64,000 nucleotides of DNA from Sporosarcina sp. FSL K6-1508. Its GTDB lineage: Bacteria > Bacillota > Bacilli > Bacillales_A > Planococcaceae. The DNA is taken from the NCBI RefSeq assembly GCF_038007465.1, contig NZ_JBBOXF010000001.1:558001-622000 (forward strand), in the 5' to 3' direction. Position numbers and translations under genes: made by a program. Position 1 is the first letter of the stretch; every line of letters begins with the position of its first letter. The notes under the pieces were generated by a model that saw only the letters and a program-made list of their open reading frames with translations, did not search any database and was not told the DNA's origin. Shown piece by piece: positions 50,169 through 58,569 of this stretch.

Positions 50169-50918
50169 ATGGAACAAGAATATACTCTTGTCGAACATTT
50201 AACGGAGCTGAGGAAGCGGCTCATTATTATAGCTTTGGTTTTTATAGTATCCTTGGCGGTAGGTTTTGGTATTGCACCTAAAATATTAACTTTTCTCAAA
50301 ATGCAGCCTACAGCCCGTCATGTGGAGTGGAACGTATTTGGCTATACAGATGGTTTAATGATTTATTTGAAATGCGCATTACTGTTGGCCATTCTTATTA
50401 CTTTACCTATCGCATTGTACCAAATATGGTTATTTGTAAAGCCAGGAATGTCCAGTGAAGAATCAAAAGGTACAGTCACTTTTATACCAGTTTCTTTCTT
50501 CCTATTTTTAGCGGGGGTCAGTTTTAGTTATTTTCTCCTCTTTCCCTTAATGTTGAATTTCATGTCAAATATCAACGAATCGATTGGTGCAGTTGAAACG
50601 TATGGGATGAAACAATATTTTACGTTTATGTTTAACTTAATCATTCCAGTAGGTATCGTCTTCGAATTACCGGTCGTCATCCTATTTTTAACTAAATTAG
50701 GTATTGTAACACCGGTAAAGTTAAGGAAAATGAGAAAGCTCTCCTATTTCGTACTTGTAGTCGTTGGTGTTTCAATAACGCCGCCTGATTTCATTTCCGA
50801 TTTTCTGATCATTATTCCTTTATTACTGCTATTTGAAATCAGCATTCTTGTATCAAGCTGGTCACTGAAAAGAAAGCGGGCAAATGAAGTGAAACGTGAG
50901 AAGACGCTGCAGGAGTAA
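50169..50918 (+). CDS. tatC: Twin-arginine translocase TatC
   Basis: Six-helix core of the Tat pathway, which exports folded proteins with RR signal peptides; about 249 residues. EYTLVEHLTELRKRLIIIAL at the N terminus, LPIALYQIWLFVKPGMSSEE, FELPVVILFLTKLGIV and SITPPDFISDFLIIIPLLLL are hallmarks. The start is taken as the ATG at 50169; the GTG at 50157 is an alternative. It is followed by tatA, 100 bases on. A second set lies at 61837-62892. It diverges from a truncated GMC gene, so it may once have served that enzyme or its partner. Confidence 0.94.
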   Translation: MEQEYTLVEHLTELRKRLIIIALVFIVSLAVGFGIAPKILTFLKMQPTARHVEWNVFGYTDGLMIYLKCALLLAILITLPIALYQIWLFVKPGMSSEESKGTVTFIPVSFFLFLAGVSFSYFLLFPLMLNFMSNINESIGAVETYGMKQYFTFMFNLIIPVGIVFELPVVILFLTKLGIVTPVKLRKMRKLSYFVLVVVGVSITPPDFISDFLIIIPLLLLFEISILVSSWSLKRKRANEVKREKTLQE

Positions 50919-51020
50919 ATCGCGGCATACTTATTGCGAGAAATGCTATACTGATATACGCAACTGTAAACATGTACATTTCTCAAATAAATATACATCA
51001 ATTTAAAGGAGGAACAAAAC

Positions 51021-51227
51021 ATGCCATCAAGTATCGGGGTACCCGGTTTAATTATAATTTTAGTAATTGCTTTAATCGTCTTCGGACCTTCCAAATTGCC
51101 TCAATTAGGTAAAGCGGTTGGACAAACATTGAAGGAATTCAAAAATTCAACAAAAGATATCATGGATGATGTCACAGATGAATTCAAATCAGATGATAAA
51201 GAATCAACAGAGAAAAAGAAAATTTAA
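51021..51227 (+). CDS. tatA: Twin-arginine translocase subunit TatA
   Basis: A 68-residue single-span Tat component: IGVPGLIIILVIALIVFGPS is the N-terminal helix and hinge with FGP, KLPQLGKAVGQTLKEFKNST the amphipathic helix, then an acidic/basic tail. GGAGG lies nine bases before the ATG. It pairs with tatC just upstream to form a minimal TatAC translocase, as in Bacillus. Confidence 0.95.
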   Translation: MPSSIGVPGLIIILVIALIVFGPSKLPQLGKAVGQTLKEFKNSTKDIMDDVTDEFKSDDKESTEKKKI

Positions 51228-51242
51228 TAGATAACTAAAAAA

Positions 51243-51288
51243 TCGGCATTAAATACAATTTCTAATCGTATTTAATGCCGTTTTTTTT
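51243..51288 (+). terminator. Terminator of tatC-tatA
   Basis: CGGCATTAAATAC (51244-51256) pairs with GTATTTAATGCCG (51268-51280), inner AATT/AAT pairs, followed by eight T. Confidence 0.9.
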
Positions 51289-51306
51289 GAACGATTAAAC
51301 TGCGTT

Positions 51307-51615
51307 TTATTTATGAATCGTAACAGTTGTTCCAACAGGGACCATAGACGCTAATTCTAGAACGTCTTCATTATGCATTCGGATACATCCATGAGACACG
51401 CTTTTCCCTATTGAAGAGGGGTTATTCGTTCCGTGTATACCATAATGAGGTTTTGATAACCCCATCCAAAATGCTCCAAAAGGACCACCAGGATTGCTTT
51501 GTTTATTGATGATTTTATATGTTCCCATGGGCGTAGATGTGACCATCTTCCCTACTGCAATCGGATATTTTTTAATTAAGTGATGGCCATCGTAAAGGTT
51601 TAATCGGTGTTTCAC
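51307..51615 (-). CDS. L,D-transpeptidase (YkuD domain), start possibly upstream at a rare codon
   Basis: YkuD-type peptidoglycan transpeptidase. LYDGHHLIKKYPIAVGKMVT, TPMGTYKIINK, and the catalytic motif HGTNNPSSIGKSVSHGCIRM with His and Cys are intact. From the GTG at 51615 it has 102 residues and lacks the first beta strand. The open frame continues upstream (NLWIDIST) to an in-frame TAA just before a strong AAGGGGGAG site, but contains no ATG, GTG or TTG at proper spacing; an ATC at 51642 would be seven bases from GGGGG. No signal peptide is seen. Confidence 0.8.
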   Translation of the reverse strand: MKHRLNLYDGHHLIKKYPIAVGKMVTSTPMGTYKIINKQSNPGGPFGAFWMGLSKPHYGIHGTNNPSSIGKSVSHGCIRMHNEDVLELASMVPVGTTVTIHK

Positions 51616-51815
51616 TGTAGATATGTCAATCCAAAGATTGATAAGAACTCCCCCTTACAACAAATGCTCGTTCATTTATTCTATGAGCACAGATGCCGAT
51701 GGGGAGGGCTTGAATACTATATTTCGTGCAAATATTCATTGAATGGTGAACTCAGGATCACTACATTCAACACTCATCCCTTACGTCCTTTATTCACTTT
51801 TTGAAGAAAAATGGT

Positions 51816-52376
51816 TTAATTATTATTTGCATTTTCTATCTCAATGTCCACTTGACTTAACCTATTGTATATAACAATTCTTAGTCTTTCTACAATACCA
51901 TTTTCAGCCAAAACAAACTTTTCCCCATCATCGAAATAAAATTCATATTGAGGGAACCCCCCACCTCGAGGTACTTCATAGTAAACTACTCGTTCTATTT
52001 CGTCCCAAGAATAGGAATGGTTTTCTTTCGAAAACATCTCTCTATAGGAAATTGAATCATCTCCTAGAGAGATATAATTTTTCGAAGCAATTAAAAAGAA
52101 AAATCCACTCAAAATTAGACACGCAATGCTAATGTATATCGAAACTTTGCTGCTATCTAGTAACGAGAGAATCATTGCCGATAAGATTAAAAATAGGAAT
52201 CCAATGCTGTAGACAATATAAATCGCACCTGATACCAATACATACCAATTACCAGCCGTGAAGTACAAAGTATTTGCAACAAACAAGGGAAGAACCATTA
52301 TAAATATAGGTGATAAAAGTAGTATGCCAATGGCAATTACCATAAATATATGCCTAGACTCATAACTTCTTTGCAT
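51816..52376 (-). CDS. Membrane protein of unknown function
   Basis: A 186-residue protein with three predicted helices (about residues 10-32, 43-68 and 76-95) followed by a soluble domain of some 90 residues (SLGDDSISYREMFSKENHSY, EIERVVYYEV, YEFYFDDGEKFVL), which looks like a PH-like or bPH domain. I do not recognise a named family. GGGGAATTTAA precedes the ATG. It overlaps the gene upstream by 40 bases, implying co-expression. Confidence 0.6.
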   Translation of the reverse strand: MQRSYESRHIFMVIAIGILLLSPIFIMVLPLFVANTLYFTAGNWYVLVSGAIYIVYSIGFLFLILSAMILSLLDSSKVSIYISIACLILSGFFFLIASKNYISLGDDSISYREMFSKENHSYSWDEIERVVYYEVPRGGGFPQYEFYFDDGEKFVLAENGIVERLRIVIYNRLSQVDIEIENANNN

Positions 52377-52636
52377 TTAAATTCCCCCAAAGTCTTTTCA
52401 TTCTTACTCTTTCTGCTTAGTAGCGCATGGCCAACCATCGTAGTTAACAGCGTTGAAGCCCAAAATACAATACTTCCAGTCAGCACATTGATACTTGGAT
52501 TGTCCACCAATGTAGAAAATTCTCCGTCGGTAATCTTTGTGATGTTAAAGTATATAAAAGGTATAAGTAATTCTATGCCTACCACTATGGTAAAAAGACT
52601 GAGCATGACAATAAGTAAGCAGATGTACTTTCCCAT
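52337..52636 (-). CDS. Small membrane protein of unknown function
   Basis: A 99-residue protein with two hydrophobic helices (about residues 5-31 and 50-72) and a Lys-rich C-terminal tail. No family recognised; no clear ribosome-binding site before the ATG. The last 40 bases overlap the next gene. Likely a real pair with it because both read the same way with overlapping frames. Confidence 0.5.
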   Translation of the reverse strand: MGKYICLLIVMLSLFTIVVGIELLIPFIYFNITKITDGEFSTLVDNPSINVLTGSIVFWASTLLTTMVGHALLSRKSKNEKTLGEFKCKEVMSLGIYLW

Positions 52637-52932
52637 TATCGGTTTCCATCTAGCAGTTTACTGTTTATTTAGTGTCAACCATGTATGCTATACCTGCTCT
52701 ACTGCAAGACTATTATTAAAAGGGTTGGGGATAAGGCATACGTTACATCCTCATTAGAAAGGCAAAATGCCACCCACCTTAATTATCCTCTATTTCCAAC
52801 CACTTGTAAATTACCGCCATAGTTTTCAAACTGCTATAAATTGGGTGATTTTCTTGAGAGCCTGTTCTTCCATCATAGATTTTTGAGACATATTTTGCAG
52901 GAATATACCAGATGCCCTTAAGAGAATTACCG
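52637..52932. other. Gene-free stretch before the T-box leader
   Basis: About 300 bases with no supported gene or RNA. A 60-codon plus-strand frame crosses it but has no start signal or coding character. Confidence 0.4.
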
Positions 52933-52961
52933 TTTACAATTCATGCTACAAATGTTATTAT
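52933..52961 (+). promoter_or_regulatory. Promoter of the T-box leader
   Basis: TTTACA (52933-52938) and TATTAT (52956-52961) with a 17-base spacer; the transcript should start near 52968. Confidence 0.75.
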
Positions 52962-52967
52962 CTTTTA

Positions 52968-53253
52968 AAATCAAATGCGTTGAAGAGAAGAGTAGCTAAC
53001 GTCCATTCTTTGCAGAGAGCTCCGGTTGCTGAAAAGGAGTAAGAATGCGTTATCGAAACAAGTCTCTGAGCATCACTTCGGAACCAGCAATGGGGATAGA
53101 GTGACAGGTGCTCCTGTTATAGAGCCAGGGTATACGCATCTATTTGCCGTACCTGATAAGGTTACGATGGAAACATCGTAATAAACTGGGGTGGCACCAC
53201 GATTGATACAATCTCGTCCTCAAGACTTAAGGTCTTGGGGGTGGGATTTTTTT
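52968..53253 (+). promoter_or_regulatory. T-box riboswitch, probably sensing tRNA-Asn
   Basis: A complete leader. Stem I has AAGAGTAG, AGAGAG, GGTTGCTGAAA and the GA motif CTCTGAGC. The T-box sequence GGGGTGGCACCACG is at 53188-53201. The terminator stem (53218-53241) is followed by seven T. The specifier region reads CGAAACAAGTC, so the codon is AAC (Asn) or ACA (Thr). The T-box base pairing with the tRNA discriminator is C (TGGC), which fits G73 of tRNA-Asn and not U73 of Bacillus tRNA-Thr. Asn is therefore favoured. The regulated gene is an MFS transporter. Confidence 0.9.
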
Positions 53254-53288
53254 ATTGTCAAAAAATGAATGATAGGGAGGAAAATCAA

Positions 53289-54521
53289 ATGAGGCTTGGG
53301 AACGTAGTTGAATCTTGGAAATATCCTTTAATGTTGTTAGCTGGAATTGGCATTTCTAATGTGGGCGCCTGGATTTATTTAATTGCGCTTAATTTGATTA
53401 TCCTTGAGAAAACAGGTTCTCCGCTTGCAGTGGCTGTCCTTTATATTCTTAAACCTTTGGCTACATTATGTACAAATTTTTGGTCGGGTAGCGTAATAGA
53501 CCGGTTAAATAAACGTAATTTAATGGTCACTCTTAACTTGTTTAGTGCGGTATTTATCGCTACCTTATCTTTTCTTTCTTCTCTTTGGTCAATCTATCTA
53601 GTCGTTTTTTTGATTAATATAGCACGCTCTATGTTTGACCCGACATCTATGACTTATATTACAAAACTAATTCCCACTGAGGATAGAAAACGATTTAATT
53701 CATTACGCAGTTTACTCGATTCTGGAGGCTTTCTAATTGGGCCAGCTATAGCGGGATTGTTATTTATCATCGGCACACCCATTTTTGCCATTTACATGAA
53801 CGCCATTGCTTTATTATTATCAGGATTAGTCACTATGATGATGCCCAACCTCGAAAAACACATACGGTTTAATAGTACAGATGAAAAATTATCTTTTAAA
53901 GTAGTGAAGAAAGATTGGACTCTTGTATTGAATTTTAGTCGTCGCTACGCCTATATCATGTTCATTTACTTCCTTTTTGGCTGTGTGATGGTCATGGCTA
54001 CAGCTATTGACTCACTTGAAGTCGCATTTGCTAAAGAGGTCCTTTCTTTATCGGATAGTGAATATAGTTTTTTAGTCAGCATAGCGGGGGCTGGGATCGT
54101 AATGGGCGCACTTATTAATGCGATGATTGCCACTAAATCATCGACTTCTTTGTTAATTGGTTTAGGCTCCCTATTCGTTTCTGTCGGCTATATTGTTTAC
54201 GCTTTTTCCACTATCTTTTTCATGGCAGCTATTGGGTTTTTCATTCTTTCCTTTTCTCTCGCCTTTGCGAATACGGGCTTTCATACCTTCTATCAAAACA
54301 ATATTCCCGTCGATGTAATGGGGAGAGTTGGAAGTATTTACGGATTAATGGAAGCTGTTTTAATCATACTTGCAACGACCATAGCTGGCGTGGCAGCTCA
54401 ACTCATTTCTATTCAATATGTTGTCATTGCAGGGACATTTGCGATGTTGTTGATATCCACTACACTATTCATCTTTAACAGCCAACCTTCAAAGGCAAAA
54501 CTTTATTCCCCCCCTCTGTAG
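53289..54521 (+). CDS. T-box-regulated MFS transporter
   Basis: A 410-residue, 12-helix major-facilitator protein of the MFS_3/enterobactin-exporter-like group: SWKYPLMLLAGIGISNVGAW at the N terminus, FWSGSVIDRLNKRNLMV is motif A, then PTSMTYITKLIPTEDRKRFN and NNIPVDVMGRVGSIYGLMEA. The start is the ATG at 53289 after AGGGAGG. Control by a T-box means it is made when a tRNA (probably Asn) is uncharged, so import of an amino acid or peptide, or another response to Asn shortage, is expected even though relatives are usually exporters. Confidence 0.85.
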   Translation: MRLGNVVESWKYPLMLLAGIGISNVGAWIYLIALNLIILEKTGSPLAVAVLYILKPLATLCTNFWSGSVIDRLNKRNLMVTLNLFSAVFIATLSFLSSLWSIYLVVFLINIARSMFDPTSMTYITKLIPTEDRKRFNSLRSLLDSGGFLIGPAIAGLLFIIGTPIFAIYMNAIALLLSGLVTMMMPNLEKHIRFNSTDEKLSFKVVKKDWTLVLNFSRRYAYIMFIYFLFGCVMVMATAIDSLEVAFAKEVLSLSDSEYSFLVSIAGAGIVMGALINAMIATKSSTSLLIGLGSLFVSVGYIVYAFSTIFFMAAIGFFILSFSLAFANTGFHTFYQNNIPVDVMGRVGSIYGLMEAVLIILATTIAGVAAQLISIQYVVIAGTFAMLLISTTLFIFNSQPSKAKLYSPPL

Positions 54522-54587
54522 ATTGAATACGATGCATAAACAGGGCGCAGATGCCTTACCAGGGTAGCCGAATATCCTTTTCAATTC

Positions 54588-54651
54588 TTAACATACTATT
54601 AATACTAATTTACATTTTCAATACACTAGATTAACAATTTCACCTTATAGT
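54588..54651 (+). promoter_or_regulatory. Pho box and -10 of the alkaline phosphatase gene
   Basis: Five hexamers close to TT(A/T)ACA occur at 10-11 base intervals: TTAACA 54588, TTAATA 54599, TTTACA 54609, AATACA 54620, TTAACA 54631. TATAGT follows at 54646. This is the PhoP-binding arrangement of Bacillus, so phosphate-starvation induction is expected. Confidence 0.8.
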
Positions 54652-54686
54652 TACCTTTGATAGCAGAAAAACTAGGAGGTTTTACA

Positions 54687-56066
54687 TTGGTGAAAAAGCA
54701 GTTTTTTAAAAAGGTTCTCCCCATCGCAGTTCTTTCTACAGTTTTGGTTGCAAGTTGGGGTGGGACAATCACTAATCCACGCGTTCAGGCAAATGAAACC
54801 GAACTCAACAACAATGCTGAAATCAAAAATGTGATTTTCCTCATTGGTGACGGAATGGGCGTTTCTTACACTTCGGCTTATCGTTACTTGAAAGACGATC
54901 CCACTACGCCTGTTGTCGAAAAAACAGCATTTGACAAGTATCTTGTTGGTCAGCAAATGACTTATCCTGAAGATCCTGAGCAAACAATAACAGACTCGGC
55001 ATCTGCAGCAACTGCAATGTCTGCTGGCGTAAAAACATACAACTCTGCGATTGCCGTGGACAACGACAAGTCAAATGTGAAAACTGTCTTGGAGGCTGCG
55101 AAAGAAGCAGGCAAATCGACTGGGCTAGTTGCTACCTCAGAAATTACCCATGCAACACCTGCTGCATTCGGTGCTCACAATGAAAGTCGAAAAAATATGG
55201 ATGCCATTGCCGATGATTATTACAATGAATTAATCAACGGCGAGCATAAAATCGATGTCCTTCTAGGCGGAGGGAAATCAAACTTCGAGCGCTCAGACGT
55301 CAATCTCACGGAGTCCTTTAAAAAAGATGGATTTAGCTATGTAACCACTAAAACAGAACTCTTAAATGATAAAAACGACCAAATTCTTGGATTGTTTGCC
55401 AATGGCGGTCTTCCTAAAATGATTGATAGCCCGGAAGATACTCCATCACTTGAAGAAATGACTACTTCTGCAATCGACCGCTTACGTAAAAATGACAATG
55501 GTTTCTTCCTGATGATTGAAGGAAGCCAAATTGACTGGGCCGGCCATGACAATGACATTGTTGGTGCCATGAGCGAGATGGAAGACTTTGAAAAAGCCTT
55601 TAAAGCAGCCATTGAGTTTGCAGAAAAAGATAAGCATACACTAGTCGTAGCAACTGCTGACCATTCAACAGGTGGATTTTCTATAGGCGCGGATGGTAAT
55701 TATAACTGGCTCACTGATACAATCAAAGCAGCAAAACGCACACCTTCCTTCATGGCAAATGAAATTGCCACTGGTGCAGATGTAGAGCAAACTTTAAAAA
55801 GCTATATTGATCAAGATCTATTACCACTGACAGAAACTGAAATTGAATCTGTTAAAGCCGCTGGCGAAGATGAGAGTGCTATCAATAATGAAATCAAACT
55901 GATTTTTGATAAGCGTTCCTATACAGGTTGGACAACGGGCGGACATACCGGTGAAGACGTGCCTGTATATGCGTTCGGTCCATCTAGTGATCGTTTTGCC
56001 GGGTTATTAGATAATACAGACCATGCACAAATTATATTTGACATTATAGAAGCAAGTAAAAAGTAA
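54687..56066 (+). CDS. Secreted alkaline phosphatase (PhoA family)
   Basis: About 460 residues. A signal peptide of about 30 residues ends near VQANE. The mature enzyme has IFLIGDGMGVSYTSAYRY (metal Asp), the nucleophile Ser in ITDSASAATAMSAGVKTYN, SEITHATPAAFGAH, MIEGSQIDWAGHDND, VVATADHSTGGF and the final GGHTGEDVPVYAFGP. All metal and catalytic residues appear intact. The start is probably the TTG at 54687, seven bases after GGAGG; GTG 54690 is possible. A Pho box lies upstream. It scavenges phosphate outside the cell. Confidence 0.93.
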   Translation: MVKKQFFKKVLPIAVLSTVLVASWGGTITNPRVQANETELNNNAEIKNVIFLIGDGMGVSYTSAYRYLKDDPTTPVVEKTAFDKYLVGQQMTYPEDPEQTITDSASAATAMSAGVKTYNSAIAVDNDKSNVKTVLEAAKEAGKSTGLVATSEITHATPAAFGAHNESRKNMDAIADDYYNELINGEHKIDVLLGGGKSNFERSDVNLTESFKKDGFSYVTTKTELLNDKNDQILGLFANGGLPKMIDSPEDTPSLEEMTTSAIDRLRKNDNGFFLMIEGSQIDWAGHDNDIVGAMSEMEDFEKAFKAAIEFAEKDKHTLVVATADHSTGGFSIGADGNYNWLTDTIKAAKRTPSFMANEIATGADVEQTLKSYIDQDLLPLTETEIESVKAAGEDESAINNEIKLIFDKRSYTGWTTGGHTGEDVPVYAFGPSSDRFAGLLDNTDHAQIIFDIIEASKK

Positions 56067-56088
56067 ACAGTGTAAAGAAATAATGGTT

Positions 56089-56124
56089 AGAACCCGTCGC
56101 TTCCAAAAAGTAGCGGGTTCTTTT
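56089..56124 (+). terminator. Terminator of the alkaline phosphatase gene
   Basis: AGAACCCG (56089-56096) pairs with CGGGTTCT (56114-56121), with CGCT/AGCG inside, followed by TTTTCT. Confidence 0.8.
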
Positions 56125-56211
56125 CTATTTGGCAGGCGTCCTATTTTCATTTTCAATTTCTTCATTAGTAAAAGAATAAAGAAAAAACAACAATTATGCT
56201 CGTTACACACG

Positions 56212-56242
56212 ACAAAAAATCCAGGAAACACCTCCTGGATTT
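56212..56242 (-). terminator. Terminator of the nickel/peptide-type ABC operon
   Basis: On the minus strand AAATCCAGGA pairs with TCCTGGATTT around a six-base loop and TTT follows; it begins 16 bases after the last gene. Confidence 0.85.
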
Positions 56243-56257
56243 CAACTTATTTCTTAT

Positions 56258-56998
56258 TTAAACACTAGTTCCAAGCCCCGCTCCAAAAAGCATTTTTGAA
56301 TAGGGATGCGTAAACTTAAATTCACCTTCACTTTTCACACTCTCGTCTACAATTTCTCCATCTTTCATGACATACACTCGTTCACACATATAAGAAACGA
56401 CTTGTAAATCATGGGCAATGAAAAGGATCGCCATACCACTATCTCGGTTGAGTTCAATCAGTAAATCAATGATTTCTCTCTGGGTTAATCGATCAAGATT
56501 CGAGACAATTTCATCACAGATTACTAGTTTTGGACTGACGAGAATCGATCGCAGCAAGTTTACACGCTGTCTCTCTCCGCCGCTTAGCTCAGAAGGATAC
56601 CTATGTAAGTGCGCTTCCGCTAGCTTCACCTTTTCGAGCATAGCGCGTATATACGCATCCCGATCACCCTTCATAGTCCGAAGAGGCTCCATTAAAATCT
56701 GACGAACGCTCCATAAAGGGTTGAGGGCAGCTGAGGCATTTTGAAAAACAAGTTGGCACTCTTCGTAAAACGCTTTTCTTAATACCTTAGTAACAGGCAA
56801 CCCGTTGAATGAAACTACACCCTCATCAACCGCTTCAAGTTGCATAATAATACGTGAAAGCGTACTTTTTCCGCTACCGCTTTCTCCAACGAGTCCAACG
56901 ATTTCACCTTCGCCGATCGACAGATTTATCCCGCATATTGCCTGCTTCACTTTCCCGCTACTTCGGTAACTTTTCGACACCTTTTCTACCGTTAACAC
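56258..56998 (-). CDS. Nickel/peptide-type ABC importer ATPase 2 (NikE/DppF-like)
   Basis: A 246-residue ATPase. Walker A GESGSGKST, LVFQNASAALNPLWSV (DppF-type Q-loop), signature LSGGERQRVNLLR, Walker B LVICDEIVSNLD and IAHDLQVVSYM. The Walker B reads CDE-I rather than DEP, as is common in NikE-like proteins. The GTG at 56998 lies nine bases after GGAGGAGGG and is preferred to the upstream ATG. It is the last gene of the five-gene operon. Confidence 0.88.
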   Translation of the reverse strand: MLTVEKVSKSYRSSGKVKQAICGINLSIGEGEIVGLVGESGSGKSTLSRIIMQLEAVDEGVVSFNGLPVTKVLRKAFYEECQLVFQNASAALNPLWSVRQILMEPLRTMKGDRDAYIRAMLEKVKLAEAHLHRYPSELSGGERQRVNLLRSILVSPKLVICDEIVSNLDRLTQREIIDLLIELNRDSGMAILFIAHDLQVVSYMCERVYVMKDGEIVDESVKSEGEFKFTHPYSKMLFGAGLGTSV

Positions 56999-57014
56999 GA
57001 CTATCCCTCCTCCC

Positions 57015-57764
57015 CTAAAACCGACTTTCCAGCAATCGCTTCGTATACGGATGCTCGGGTCGTTCAAACACCGTCTTCACAGTACCCGCCTCCACAACTT
57101 CCCCTTGTCGCATGACAATCATTTCATGAGCCACTTCCGCGACGATATCCAAGTCGTGGGTAACAAGAAGAATCGTGGTTCCCTGCTCTTCATTCAGGCG
57201 CTTCAACAGTCCGATGAATTCCTTTTGCAACATCATATCAAGAGCGGACGTCGGTTCATCGGCAATTAAAAGGGTTGGTTCTACATACAATGCACAAGCA
57301 ATCATACATCGCTGCAACATCCCCCCCGATAATTCAAATGGATAATGTTCCATGATTTCCACTGAAAGGCCCAGGCTGTCTAAAATGGTGCCAATCTTCC
57401 CTAGAAATTGTTGCACAGCATCTCCTGTTCGTCTTCCAGAAAACTCATAAAGCTGATGCCTCATTTTCACGGATGGGTTAAAACTGTTCGCTGCATCCTG
57501 AAAAATTGTGAATAGTTGTGTTTTCCGTATTTCTTTCATTTCTTTTTCCGAAACGGTAATTAGGTTCTTTTCGTTAAACATAGCTTGTCCTGTTGCTTTC
57601 GCTCTTAGCGGTAAAATCCCAAGCAACGCGGAAATCGTCATACTTTTACCGCTACCGCTTTCACCAATAATCGATGTAATCCTCCCACTTGGGATAAAAA
57701 ATGAGCTATTATGCACAACTGGATGTCCATCGATTTCAATTGATAATTGATTGACCTTAAGCAT
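57015..57764 (-). CDS. Nickel/peptide-type ABC importer ATPase 1 (NikD/DppD-like)
   Basis: A 249-residue ATPase. Walker A GESGSGKSM, Q-loop TIFQDAANSFNPSVKM, signature LSGGMLQRCMIA, Walker B LLIADEPTSALD, and VTHDLDIVAEVAHE. LSGGMLQR and the FQDAANSFNP region are typical of NikD/CntD. GGAGG lies seven bases before the ATG. It overlaps the permease gene by eight bases. Confidence 0.9.
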   Translation of the reverse strand: MLKVNQLSIEIDGHPVVHNSSFFIPSGRITSIIGESGSGKSMTISALLGILPLRAKATGQAMFNEKNLITVSEKEMKEIRKTQLFTIFQDAANSFNPSVKMRHQLYEFSGRRTGDAVQQFLGKIGTILDSLGLSVEIMEHYPFELSGGMLQRCMIACALYVEPTLLIADEPTSALDMMLQKEFIGLLKRLNEEQGTTILLVTHDLDIVAEVAHEMIVMRQGEVVEAGTVKTVFERPEHPYTKRLLESRF

Positions 57765-58569
57765 CTAAACGCCTCCGTTTCGGATCCTTCAACGCTTCTC
57801 CGATAAAGTTAATCGCAAGAATTGTAATAAATATCATGATTCCAGGAAATAGACCAATCCACCAAGCACCGATCAGAATATCATTTTGTGCGTAGTATAG
57901 CATATTACCCCATGACGGAATTGCCGGTGGTACACCGATTCCAAGGAAACTGAGCGACACTTCGATGAATATGGCTCCTGCAAAATTGAACAGTGTAACA
58001 ACGAAAATGGCAGGAATACTATTGCGTAGTATATGTCCAAAAAGGATTTTCCAAATTGGCGTTCCAAACATTTTCGCCATTTTCACAAACTCCGCTTCCT
58101 TCAATCGCAGAAATTCAGAGCGGACGATACGAGCGGTAACAAGCCATCCAGTTACGCCGATAATGAGTGCCATACTCCATATCCCACCCTGCATGAATGC
58201 CTGAAACGCTAAGATGATGATAAGTGACGGTATCGTAATGAGCGCTTCGAGAAACCGCATCATAACAGTATCCAAGAAGCCGCCAACATAACCGCTAATT
58301 GCACCGTACAGTACACCGACAACGAGCGATAAAAGTACGGATACACTCGCAACAGTCAGCGTCACTTTACCGCCCTCCAATAGACGTGAAAAGACATCAC
58401 GGCCAAGGTGATCCGTTCCTAACAGATGGTCTTGACTGGGAGATACATATACTTCATCCAGATTCATATCATTTGGCTCATACGATGAAAGGAAGCTTGC
58501 ACTTACCGTCAAAATTACGATCATACTGAGGAGAGCGCACCAGAAAATCAATGCTTTTTTTGATTTCAT
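57757..58569 (-). CDS. Nickel/peptide-type ABC importer permease 2 (NikC/DppC-like)
   Basis: A 270-residue permease with about six helices. HLLGTDHLGRDVFSRLLEGG is the signature segment after helix 1, and the EAA loop MAKMFGTPIWKILFGHILRN precedes the last helices. SFLGIGVPPAIPSWGNML is diagnostic of DppC/NikC. It follows the first permease with one base between the genes. Confidence 0.92.
   Translation of the reverse strand: MKSKKALIFWCALLSMIVILTVSASFLSSYEPNDMNLDEVYVSPSQDHLLGTDHLGRDVFSRLLEGGKVTLTVASVSVLLSLVVGVLYGAISGYVGGFLDTVMMRFLEALITIPSLIIILAFQAFMQGGIWSMALIIGVTGWLVTARIVRSEFLRLKEAEFVKMAKMFGTPIWKILFGHILRNSIPAIFVVTLFNFAGAIFIEVSLSFLGIGVPPAIPSWGNMLYYAQNDILIGAWWIGLFPGIMIFITILAINFIGEALKDPKRRRLDA

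Noticed and set aside
52650..52757. ORF extending from the membrane-protein region towards the T-box
   Set aside because: Frame is antisense to the two membrane genes and has no start signal or homology I recognise.
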